Below, piece after piece: positions 13,826 to 21,447 of a stretch of DNA of 64,000 nucleotides. The stretch lies in contig NZ_CP054585.1 of assembly GCF_003721435.2 (NCBI RefSeq), forward strand, positions 310,001 to 374,000, written 5' to 3'. The notes beneath the pieces are model-generated. The model did no database searches. It saw nothing but the letters and a program-made list of their open reading frames with translations, and was not told the DNA's origin. How positions within the stretch are numbered: position 1 is the first letter of the stretch; each line of letters starts with the position of its first letter. The position numbers and the translations under genes were made by a program. Origin of the DNA: Halorubrum sp. CBA1229 (GTDB lineage Archaea; Halobacteriota; Halobacteria; Halobacteriales; Haloferacaceae).

Positions 13826-15004
13826 TTACCCCCTCCTGACGACCGCATCCGCTGTAATCCGGCCGTCGATCACGACCCCCGCGTCGGCCTGCACACCGTC
13901 ACCGACGACCGCGCCCTCGGTGAGCGTCGCCCCCCCACCGATCGACGCGTTGTCACCGACCACGCCGCTGAGTTCGATATCGCGGTGCACCGCGTCGCCG
14001 ACAACCATCTCCGCGGCGCCGCCGGCGATCGTCGTGTTTGGCCCGATGCGGGCGTTGCCGGCGACGACGGCGTCGCGCACGACCGCCCCCGCACCGATGA
14101 CGGCATCGGGGAAGATCACCGCGTTCTCGATGACCGCGTTCGCCTCGATCGTCGCGTTGCTCCCGATTGCCGTACTCCCGCCGATCGTGACGTTCGCGCC
14201 CACCCGGATGTTGCCCGCGAGTGCCACATCAGCAGCAGTACTCACCGAGTCGCCGAGCGCCGGGTCGCCGCGTTGCGATTCGTCACCCTCGTCGATCAGG
14301 CCTGCATTAACCGTCAGCAGATCCCAGAGGTTCGAGACGTCGAGCCACCGGCCGTCGTACGGCACCGCTGTCACGCCGCGGTCGGTGGCAATTTCGTTCA
14401 GCGTCGCCGTCAGCGTCAGCTCACCAGTCACGTGGGTCTCGCGGATTGCGTCGAAGATTCCCGGCGAGAAGCCGTAGACGCCGGCGTTGATCCGGTTGGT
14501 GTCAACTGGGCCCTCAGGTTTCTCTTCGATCCGTGTCACTCGGCCGTCGCCGTCGCTGGTCACGACGCCGTACTCGCGCGGATGTTCGACGGTCGTGACC
14601 GCCATCGCCGGCGCCGCGCCGTCACGGACGCGGTCACAGACCCGCGAGACGAGCGACGGGTCGACGATCCGATCGCCGTTGAGCACGAGAAAATCGTCAT
14701 CAATCGCCGATTCAGCGTGTAACACGGCGTGACCGGTGCCGAGCTGCGTCGACTGCTCGACGTACTCGATCGTCACGCCCCAATCGTCGCCGTCGCCGAA
14801 GTGATTCCGGATGCGTTCTTGACGGTAGCCGACGACGAGGACGATCCGCTCGATGCCGGCCGCGGCGACCGCCTCGACGACGTGTTCGAGCAACGGCCGG
14901 TTCGCGACGGGGATCATCGGCTTGGGCCGCCGGTTCGTCAGCGGCTGGAGCCGGCGCCCCTCACCGGCTGCGAGGATCACCGCAGTCACGGGGTCTTCGC
15001 TCAT
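13826..15004 (-). CDS. glmU: Sugar-1-phosphate nucleotidyltransferase / acyltransferase (GlmU-like)
   Basis: A 392-residue two-domain enzyme. The N-terminal domain is a Rossmann-like nucleotidyltransferase with the signature AAGEGRRLQPLTNRRPKPMIPV. The C-terminal domain, after about residue 240, is a left-handed beta-helix with hexapeptide repeats (IGANVTI-, IGSNATI-, IGPNTTI-like). This matches archaeal bifunctional proteins that acetylate glucosamine-1-phosphate and then make UDP-GlcNAc. It lies just upstream of glmS in the same operon. It could also accept other sugars, as archaeal Sacci/ST0452-type enzymes do. Confidence 0.85.
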   Translation of the reverse strand: MSEDPVTAVILAAGEGRRLQPLTNRRPKPMIPVANRPLLEHVVEAVAAAGIERIVLVVGYRQERIRNHFGDGDDWGVTIEYVEQSTQLGTGHAVLHAESAIDDDFLVLNGDRIVDPSLVSRVCDRVRDGAAPAMAVTTVEHPREYGVVTSDGDGRVTRIEEKPEGPVDTNRINAGVYGFSPGIFDAIRETHVTGELTLTATLNEIATDRGVTAVPYDGRWLDVSNLWDLLTVNAGLIDEGDESQRGDPALGDSVSTAADVALAGNIRVGANVTIGGSTAIGSNATIEANAVIENAVIFPDAVIGAGAVVRDAVVAGNARIGPNTTIAGGAAEMVVGDAVHRDIELSGVVGDNASIGGGATLTEGAVVGDGVQADAGVVIDGRITADAVVRRG

Positions 15005-15138
15005 ACCCTGCCATCAGCCGCCTGACTGTTAAAACGCTCGTGCCCGGCGAGAAGTCAGATCGCGGTATGTGATGGCGATTCGCATGCAATTTGCGGAGAA
15101 TCGAAGAGACGCCCTCGCGCTTCAGCGCGGGGTAGATG

Positions 15139-16347
15139 TCATTCCGAGAGCCGGTCGCGCGTCAGCGCCTCGCCGGGAGCGGTCGTCTCACCTGCGCCCA
15201 GTTTGACGCCGGCGTTCAGCGACGTGTTGATCCCGGTCTTCGCGTCGTCGCCGACGATCGCACCGAGCTTTCGCCGGCCGGTATCCACACGGTCGCCTTT
15301 CACCGTCAGCCGGACATTTGCGTCATCGTGCCGCAGGTTCGCCACGTTCGTGCCCGCGCCGACGTTCACGCCACGTCCGAGCACGGAGTCACCAACATAC
15401 GAGAGATGGCCCACCGACGCGTCGGCCATGAGCACGCTGTTTTTGATCTCAACACTGTGACCGACGTGTGCGTTCGGCCCGACAACCGTGGCGCCCCGAA
15501 TGTACGCGTTTGGCCCCACCTCGGCGCCCGATCGGATCAGCGCCGGCCCCTCGACGTACGCGCCGGATTGTAGTTTTGCGCCCGCTTCGATGACAACCGG
15601 ACCGTGCAGCTGGACGCCGTCTTCGACGGTGCCGTCGGTCTCGACACCGTCGTCCAGCTCCCCGAGCGCCAGTTCGTTCGCTTCCAACAGCTCCCACGGC
15701 CGCCCGACGTCGAGCCACGTCCCCTCGTAGGGCGCCACGTCGATCTGGTGGCCGTCGTCGAGCAATAGCTCGATCGTCGTCGTGATCTCGTACTCGCCGC
15801 GTTCGCTCTCGGGCGTCCGATCGATGTACTCGAACACGTCGGGCTCGAAGGCGTAGCAGCCGACGTTCGCGAGGGTGGTCGGCGGATCGTCGGGCTTCTC
15901 GACGATCTCCGCAAGCGAGCCATCGTCACTCGTCGAGAGCACGCCGTACGCCCGCGGATCCGCGACGTCGGTGGCCGCGACAGCCGTCCCCTCCGCGTCG
16001 GCGAGCGCCCGCGGGAGCGAGGCGTCGACGACCACGTCGCCGTTGAGCACGAGGAAGTCGTCGTCGACGACGGGTTCGACCTGCGCGACGGCGTGAGCCG
16101 TCCCCAGCGCCTCCGCCTGCTCGACGTAGTGGACCGGATAGCCTCGGTACGACTCACCGATCGTCTCGCGGATCGCGTCGCCGCGGTAGCCGGTGACGAC
16201 GACGAACTCGTCGACGACGTCGATCGCGGTATCGAACACGCGTTCGAGCAGCGAGCGATCTCCGACCGGGAGGAGCGGTTTCGGGCGGCGGTCCGTCAGC
16301 GGTCGCATCCGGGTCCCGCGGCCGGCCGCGAGCACGACTCCGTACAT
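15139..16347 (-). CDS. Second sugar nucleotidyltransferase of GlmU type
   Basis: A 402-residue paralogue of the preceding enzyme, with start MYGVVLAAGRGTRMRPLTDRRPKPL and a C-terminal beta-helix with hexapeptides such as IRSGAEVGPNAYIRG. The longer in-frame N-terminus was rejected because the domain begins at this Met and the extension is not conserved-looking. It has the same direction as glmU and glmS, with a gap of 134 bases that shows nothing notable. It may act on a different sugar-1-phosphate (glucose- or GalNAc-type), or split the acetyl- and uridyltransferase work with its neighbour. Confidence 0.82.
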   Translation of the reverse strand: MYGVVLAAGRGTRMRPLTDRRPKPLLPVGDRSLLERVFDTAIDVVDEFVVVTGYRGDAIRETIGESYRGYPVHYVEQAEALGTAHAVAQVEPVVDDDFLVLNGDVVVDASLPRALADAEGTAVAATDVADPRAYGVLSTSDDGSLAEIVEKPDDPPTTLANVGCYAFEPDVFEYIDRTPESERGEYEITTTIELLLDDGHQIDVAPYEGTWLDVGRPWELLEANELALGELDDGVETDGTVEDGVQLHGPVVIEAGAKLQSGAYVEGPALIRSGAEVGPNAYIRGATVVGPNAHVGHSVEIKNSVLMADASVGHLSYVGDSVLGRGVNVGAGTNVANLRHDDANVRLTVKGDRVDTGRRKLGAIVGDDAKTGINTSLNAGVKLGAGETTAPGEALTRDRLSE

Positions 16348-16453
16348 ATCCAGAGTCGACGAGGGGGTGTGGTTTAGCCGCTGTGATCGGTGTTCGAGCG
16401 CCAGTCCCGAATACGAGAACGAATGCGTGTGTAGATATATTTCGTGTACCAAA

Positions 16454-16462
16454 GATATATAT
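16454..16462 (+). promoter_or_regulatory. TATA box of the HTH/TumE-like operon
   Basis: GATATATAT is centred about 28 bases upstream of the ATG at 16486, the spacing expected for a leaderless haloarchaeal transcript. Confidence 0.55.
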
Positions 16463-16485
16463 CTCTCACACCGCTATCAGATCAC

Positions 16486-17043
16486 ATGTCTGACGACAAT
16501 ACTAGGAGCTCGTCGTCGGGCAGTCCCTCGGAGGCGCGGCGTCGGTGGAAGAGCGAACGAACCACGTTTCAGCGAGTGTACGACGTGATCACCGGCATCA
16601 CCGATTACGCGTCGGCCAGCGCCATCGCCGAGCGTGCGGACTGCTCTCCCGACGGCGCACGAAACGCGCTCACCCAACTGTCCGAGATGGGAATCGTCGA
16701 TCAGCGCGGGAGTCGTCCCGCAGAGTACCGACGCAACGAGTCGTACTTCCGATGGAAGCGCGTCGAAACGCTGGCTGGCGAACATACGCCGGCTGAACTC
16801 CGTGAGCGCTTGGATGACCTGCTCGAGGAGGATACGGATCTCCAGCAATCATTCGGTGTGCCCGCCCCCAACGGCGTCTCAGTCGCTCGGATCGAAGATG
16901 GCGACCACGCGGCGGTCCATGATCGGCTTGCGTCGCTGTCGCGGTGGCGCACGGTCCGACGCGACATCGAGCTGCTGCAACGGGCGCTCTCGCGAGCCGA
17001 CGCGCAACGGCGCGACAGTGGCGACCTCGGGGCGTCGGCCTGA
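16486..17043 (+). CDS. Winged-helix regulator / antitoxin candidate
   Basis: A 185-residue protein from ATG 16486, chosen because of the TATA box 28 bases upstream. Residues 22-85 form a winged HTH (VYDVITGITDYASASAIAERADCSPDGARNALTQLSEMGIVDQRG), and the C-terminal half is helical, probably for dimerisation. It resembles a large haloarchaeal family of small HTH proteins that pair with a downstream partner. The next gene starts 15 bases after its stop and encodes a TumE-like protein, so an autoregulating antitoxin role is plausible. Confidence 0.7.
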   Translation: MSDDNTRSSSSGSPSEARRRWKSERTTFQRVYDVITGITDYASASAIAERADCSPDGARNALTQLSEMGIVDQRGSRPAEYRRNESYFRWKRVETLAGEHTPAELRERLDDLLEEDTDLQQSFGVPAPNGVSVARIEDGDHAAVHDRLASLSRWRTVRRDIELLQRALSRADAQRRDSGDLGASA

Positions 17044-17058
17044 CGCGGACAGAGACCC

Positions 17059-17511
17059 ATGTCGGACGACGATCCTACTGATGTGGCAGAGGGTGGCCGG
17101 CTCGATCGGACGACGATACAGACGCTCGGACGGCGAGCGGAGACACACCCGCTGGTCGACTCGTGGCGGTTCGCGCCGGATCGCCTCTCTCCGCGTTCGC
17201 TCGTGATCTCGCTGGAGTCAACCCCATATCCCGACGCGGTCGACACCGCACGGATCGACGTCCACTGGTTCGTGACCGGCGACTGCTATATTCACTACGT
17301 CGAGAAACGCGGAGGGTCACCCTTCCAGTGTCGATGGGATCGGCATCCGAAGACAGACACCCCGCGGAGCCATTTCCATCCGCCACCGGACGCAAGTGGT
17401 GTGGAACCGTCACCGCTCGACGACCATCACCTCGAGATGCTGTTCGCCGTTCTCGACTGGGTCACCGAGCGCGTCGAACGCCTCCATGACGAGTCGAGTC
17501 GTTCTGGTTAG
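17059..17511 (+). CDS. TumE-like (DUF6516-type) toxin candidate
   Basis: A 150-residue soluble protein. The core has ARIDVHWFVTGDCYIHYVE, then CRWDRHPK and HFHPPPD. The TumE/DUF6516 toxin family has the same order: a beta-strand core, a RWD/RYD-x-x-H/P motif, then a His/Pro-rich segment. It is co-oriented with the HTH gene 15 bases upstream, matching the two-gene antitoxin-toxin layout. Family assignment rests on this motif pattern only. An alternative is a haloarchaeal protein of unknown function that travels with the HTH gene. Confidence 0.5.
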   Translation: MSDDDPTDVAEGGRLDRTTIQTLGRRAETHPLVDSWRFAPDRLSPRSLVISLESTPYPDAVDTARIDVHWFVTGDCYIHYVEKRGGSPFQCRWDRHPKTDTPRSHFHPPPDASGVEPSPLDDHHLEMLFAVLDWVTERVERLHDESSRSG

Positions 17512-18830
17512 ACGGTCTCGCTCGCACGCTCGATAAGCTCCCGCGCCGTCTCGAACAGCTCCTCGGCGTCGCGTTCGTCGCGCGCCTCAGCAGTGATCCG
17601 CACCAGCGACTCGGTCCCGCTCGCGCGCACGAGGAACCAGCCGGCGTCCGTCTCCACCCGGATCCCGTCGAGCGTCGACACGTCGTCGTACTCGGCCGTC
17701 GCGAGGTCGGCGACACGCTCGATGATCGCCGATTTCGCGTCCGTCTGCACGGACTCCCGGCGGATCGGGTACTCGGGGAGGTCGTCGACCATGGCGGCCA
17801 GCGAGCCCTCGGCGCCGACCAGCGCGGCCAGCGTGCAGGCCGCGAGCGGGCCATCTGGACAGCGGATCTGCGTGGGCCAGATCCATGCACCGCTCGGCTC
17901 GCCGCCGAACACCACATCCGGCGTCGTCGTTTCGGCGGCGACGTACGCGTCGCCGACGGGCGTGTACGTCACGTCGGCGCCGACCTCGGCGAGCGCATCC
18001 GCGACGAGGAGGCTGGTGTCGACCGGGACCGCAACGCGGTCGCCCGTCTCGGCCTCACGTCGGGCGAACAGCGCCAGCAGCGCGTCGCCGGCGACGAACC
18101 GCCCGCGCTCGTCGATCGCCATCAGCCGGTCGGCGTCACCGTCGTGGACGACCCCGAGATCTGCACCGGTCGCGTCGACGACCTCGCAGGCGGTTTCGCA
18201 GTTCGCGGCGGTCGGCTCACTCGGCCGCCCCGGGAACCGGCCGTCCCGCTGGGCGTTGAGCGTCTCCACGTCGCAGCCGGCCGCGTGAAGCGCGTCCGCG
18301 GTAACGCGCGCGACGCCGTTCCCGAGGTCGACGACGACGGAGAGATCGGCCGGGATCGCGACCGACTCGCGGAGCGCTTGTTCGTGATGGCTGCGGGCGC
18401 CCTCCAGCTGGCGGTGCTCGCCGAGTGCGTCCCACGCCGCAAGCTCGAACGTCTCCTCGCGAACGATCTCGGCGATCCGTGCGTTCGCCTCGTCACCGAA
18501 CGCCCGCCCGTCGGCCGCCCAGAGCTTGATCCCGTTGTCGGGCGCCGGATTATGCGAGGCGGTGACGACGACGCCGGCGTCAGCACCTTCGCGGACGACG
18601 CTTCTGGCGACGGTCGGCGTCGGCTGGACGCCCACGTCGATCACGTCTGCGCCGCATTCCGTGACGCCGGCCGAGAGAGCGCGGCTCAGCGTCCGGCCGC
18701 TGTCCCGCGCGTCACGGCCGAGAACGACCGTCTCGGCGCCGTCCGTCGCGAGGGCACGGCCGATATCAAGCGCCAGATCGGCCGTGACCTCCTCGCCGAC
18801 GCGGCCGCGTACGCCGCTGGTTCCGAACAT
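17508..18830 (-). CDS. glmM: Phosphoglucosamine mutase / phosphomannomutase
   Basis: A 440-residue alpha-D-phosphohexomutase with the four domains of the family. The phosphoserine loop VVTASHNPAPDNGIK is near residue 93, the metal loop DGDADRLM near residue 235, the sugar-specificity loop GGEPSGAW near 315, and the phosphate-binding RASGTESLVRI near 405. It converts GlcN-6-P to GlcN-1-P, linking GlmS to GlmU. The context favours GlmM over a mannose-specific mutase, though archaeal enzymes are often dual. Its stop overlaps the end of the TumE-like gene by four bases in tail-to-tail orientation. Confidence 0.88.
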   Translation of the reverse strand: MFGTSGVRGRVGEEVTADLALDIGRALATDGAETVVLGRDARDSGRTLSRALSAGVTECGADVIDVGVQPTPTVARSVVREGADAGVVVTASHNPAPDNGIKLWAADGRAFGDEANARIAEIVREETFELAAWDALGEHRQLEGARSHHEQALRESVAIPADLSVVVDLGNGVARVTADALHAAGCDVETLNAQRDGRFPGRPSEPTAANCETACEVVDATGADLGVVHDGDADRLMAIDERGRFVAGDALLALFARREAETGDRVAVPVDTSLLVADALAEVGADVTYTPVGDAYVAAETTTPDVVFGGEPSGAWIWPTQIRCPDGPLAACTLAALVGAEGSLAAMVDDLPEYPIRRESVQTDAKSAIIERVADLATAEYDDVSTLDGIRVETDAGWFLVRASGTESLVRITAEARDERDAEELFETARELIERASETV

Positions 18831-19030
18831 ACCGCCGCTTCTCTGTCGGTCGAAAAGACGTTTCGGGTCGCAGCCGAGACAGTAGACGCGAGATGGTGTC
18901 CCCGCCCCTAACCGTCCTCCCGTACCATCCCGTCCAACCCACGGTCAACGGCGAGTGCGAACTTCCGTGGATTCGATCTGGTTCTCGCGTGAAGCGCGCG
19001 TGCAGTCGGCGTGTGGCAGCCGACTCAACG

Positions 19031-19486
19031 CTACCAATTCACCGTCGAGGCGGCGTCGACGTACGCGCGGACGTACTCATGACACGGCTCCGGCGCCGAT
19101 CGGAACACCCGGAACTCGTCGTGTTGGTCGTCCGGATCAAGTTGTCCATCGACCACGTCGACCACGTACCCGTTCGCGAGATAGTGCTTCGAGTCGACGC
19201 CCGCGACATCGGAACTCTCGTACCGATGCTCGAACGCGCCGAGCGATTCGACGATCTCGACGGCGATGTCCAACTCGTCGTCGGCGACCCGATGGACCGC
19301 TTCGCGACGCGTTTCCCCTTTCAGGACGCGCCCACCTGGCACGAACCAGTACCCCTTCGCGGGCTCGTTCGTCCGTCGACCGAGCAGGACGCCGCCGTCA
19401 CGCCTGATCACCAAGTCGACGGAGACGATCGGAACGTTGGCGACGATCGTTCGCCACTCGTCGTCCGGAATCCAGTGGTCGTCCAT
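19031..19486 (-). CDS. Nudix hydrolase, GDP-mannose mannosyl hydrolase (Gmm) type
   Basis: A 151-residue protein from ATG 19486 (MDDHWIPDDEW). The Nudix region reads PGGRVLKGETRREAVHRVADDELD. The usual RE-U-x-EE part is replaced by R-V-A-D-D-E, as in GDP-mannose mannosyl hydrolases, which have a divergent Nudix box and hydrolyse the glycosyl rather than the pyrophosphate bond. W47/F48 before the box and the HRYESSDVAG stretch also fit. It lies beside sugar-nucleotide genes. Its substrate in this organism is not established. Confidence 0.78.
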   Translation of the reverse strand: MDDHWIPDDEWRTIVANVPIVSVDLVIRRDGGVLLGRRTNEPAKGYWFVPGGRVLKGETRREAVHRVADDELDIAVEIVESLGAFEHRYESSDVAGVDSKHYLANGYVVDVVDGQLDPDDQHDEFRVFRSAPEPCHEYVRAYVDAASTVNW

Positions 19487-19624
19487 GGTCGATCGAGAGC
19501 GAACAACGGGATAGTGTTGTGGCAAGCGGGATCGAGTGAGGAACAACGACTCGCAGTAGCCTCAATACGATCGCTACACTTCTCAGTGTAAACATTAACT
19601 ACGTTGTCGACACTACTAACTCGT

Positions 19625-19900
19625 ATGTCAACGGCGGTAAAAATAGACGAAGCGGCGAAATCCAAACTTGAGGAGCTTCAGGCAGAGATCAGGCTGAAGA
19701 CCGGGAAGAAGGTCACACAACAGGATATCCTCACGCAGCTGATCGAATCAGCCGTCGAGTCCCGAACGAAATTCGTCGACTCGTTTCGCGACGGGAAGAC
19801 GAGTCTGAGGGAGACGGAGATTCGAACGTTCAACGAGGGGACGATCGCGTCCGGCGTGGAGACGGACGAAGAGGATATCGACGACGTACTATACGGATGA
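19625..19900 (+). CDS. VapB-type antitoxin
   Basis: A 91-residue acidic protein from ATG 19625 (MSTAVKIDEAAKSKLEELQAEI). The first 45 residues have the ribbon-helix-helix spacing of haloarchaeal VapB-like antitoxins. The tail, rich in Asp/Glu, is typical of the toxin-wrapping segment. Its stop overlaps the start of a very short downstream frame in ATGA, the usual overlap between vapB and vapC, but the downstream gene is almost entirely deleted. Confidence 0.7.
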   Translation: MSTAVKIDEAAKSKLEELQAEIRLKTGKKVTQQDILTQLIESAVESRTKFVDSFRDGKTSLRETEIRTFNEGTIASGVETDEEDIDDVLYG

Positions 19901-20010
19901 CCGTGGCCCACATCGAACACCACGATATCGACTCCGTGTTGAGTTTCGACGACGATTTTGACGGTATCGTTTCGCGACTCGTGCCGAGCACGCTCTCTTC
20001 CGGAGAGTGA
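19897..20010 (+). pseudogene. Remnant of a VapC PIN-domain toxin
   Basis: A 37-codon frame that begins in the ATGA overlap with the antitoxin gene. It reads MTV and then AHIEHHDIDSVLSFDDDFD, the typical last third of a PIN-domain ribonuclease, including the late acidic residues. Intact VapC proteins are about 130 residues. The start and the C-terminus are both recognisable and the middle is missing, so an internal in-frame deletion is likely, leaving an orphan antitoxin. Confidence 0.6.
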
Positions 20011-20092
20011 TCGCTGGTGACCGCCGGATGAGAGGACCTATCGGCGACAGCGAACCGAAGCCATAATCCTCCCGCCCTGACGACACAAACCT

Positions 20093-21004
20093 ATGCAAGA
20101 CAAACGCGTCCTCGTCACGGGCGGCGCGGGCTTCATCGGCTCGAACCTCGCCAACCGCCTCGCGGCCGACAACGACGTGATCGCCGTCGACGACTGCTAC
20201 CTCGGCACGCCCGAGAACCTCAACGACAACGTCGAGTTCGTCGAAAGCTCGGTGCTGGACGACGACTACCCCGCCGACGTCGACGTGCTCTTCCATCTGG
20301 CCGCGCTCTCCTCGCGGAACATGCACGAGACCGACCCCCAGCGCGGCTGCCGCGTCAACGTCGAGGGGTTCGTCAACGCCGTCGAGCGTGCCCGGCAGGA
20401 GGGGTGTGAGACCGTCGTCTACGCCTCCACTTCGTCGATCTACGGCAGCCGGACCGAACCCTCCCCCGTCGACATGGACGTGGAGGCCCACACCGCCTAC
20501 GAGGCCTCCAAGCTCGCCCGCGAGCGCTACGCCGAGTACTACGCCAACCACCACGAGATGAACGTGGCCGGCCTCCGCTTCTTCTCGGTGTACCAGGGCT
20601 TCGGCGGCAACGAGGAGCATAAAGGCGAGTACGCGAACACGGTCGCGCAGTTCGCGGACAAAATCGCGAACGGCGAGGCGCCCGAGCTGTTCGGCGACGG
20701 CAGCCAGACGCGCGACTTCACGCACGTCTCCGACGTCGCCCGCGCCTGCGAGCTCGCCGCCGACCACGCGATCACCGGCGTCTACAACGTCGGCACCGAG
20801 GAGGCGTACACGTTCAACGAGATGGTCGCGATGATCAACGACGCGCTCGGCACCGACATCGATCCGGAGTACATCGAGTGCCCCTTCGACGGCTACGTCC
20901 ACGACACGATGGCCGACTACTCGACATTCCACGAGGCCACTGGCTGGGAGCCCCAGATCAGCTTCGAGGAGGGCGTGAAGCTGGTGTGCGAGCCGTACCA
21001 ATAA
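20093..21004 (+). CDS. NAD-dependent sugar epimerase/dehydratase (SDR, GalE-like)
   Basis: A 303-residue extended SDR protein. NAD-binding GGAGFIGSNL is at residues 10-19, DDC is near 38, ST-SSIYG with catalytic Ser is near 118-123, and the YEASK Tyr/Lys pair is near 144. The C-terminal substrate domain has the FGDGSQTRDFTHVSDVA segment common to UDP-glucose 4-epimerases and related enzymes. It probably acts on a UDP-sugar used for glycoprotein glycans, in line with the nearby glm genes. The exact substrate is undetermined. Confidence 0.87.
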   Translation: MQDKRVLVTGGAGFIGSNLANRLAADNDVIAVDDCYLGTPENLNDNVEFVESSVLDDDYPADVDVLFHLAALSSRNMHETDPQRGCRVNVEGFVNAVERARQEGCETVVYASTSSIYGSRTEPSPVDMDVEAHTAYEASKLARERYAEYYANHHEMNVAGLRFFSVYQGFGGNEEHKGEYANTVAQFADKIANGEAPELFGDGSQTRDFTHVSDVARACELAADHAITGVYNVGTEEAYTFNEMVAMINDALGTDIDPEYIECPFDGYVHDTMADYSTFHEATGWEPQISFEEGVKLVCEPYQ

Positions 21005-21059
21005 GAACGAACGATTCGGAAGTCAGTACCTATACACCGCTGGCACGGAACGGGCAGAC

Positions 21060-21413
21060 GTGCCAATACCACTCATCGGATCGCTCGTCGCGTTCGTCGT
21101 CGCGCTGCTCGTCGGCGGCCTCGCCATCTACGTCAGCGCGCGGTTCGTCGCGGACGTCGACGACTACAGTCACGCCGTCGTCACCGCGCTGCTCGGCGCC
21201 CTCGGGTGGGCGCTCACCTCGTGGATCCCGCTCGTCGGCCCGCTTATCGCGTTGGTCGTCTGGGTCGGCGTCATCAACTGGCGGTACCCCGGCGGGTGGA
21301 TCAAGGCCCTCATCATCGGCGCGGGAGCGTGGGTGTCCGCGCTCGTCATCCTCTTCGTCGTCAACACCGTCTTCGGGCTCGGAATCGGCGCGTTCGGCGT
21401 GCCGGGAGCTTAA
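21060..21413 (+). CDS. Small integral membrane protein
   Basis: A 117-residue protein starting with GTG at 21060. At least four hydrophobic helices fill nearly the whole length: VAFVVALLVGGLAIYV, VVTALLGALGWAL, LIALVVWVGVINW, and a last one at WVSALVILFVVNTVF. It has no signal peptide and no catalytic motif. It follows the epimerase on the same strand by 55 bases and may be co-transcribed. It belongs to a type of conserved haloarchaeal membrane protein without known function. Confidence 0.7.
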   Translation: MPIPLIGSLVAFVVALLVGGLAIYVSARFVADVDDYSHAVVTALLGALGWALTSWIPLVGPLIALVVWVGVINWRYPGGWIKALIIGAGAWVSALVILFVVNTVFGLGIGAFGVPGA

Positions 21414-21447
21414 GCGCCCGCGCCGAGCCTCCGGACGGCAGAGTCGG

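Noticed and set aside
19889-21001. 370-residue frame antisense to the epimerase gene
   Set aside because: Val/Asp/Gly-rich low-complexity translation lacking motifs; a shadow of the strong codon bias of the sense gene.
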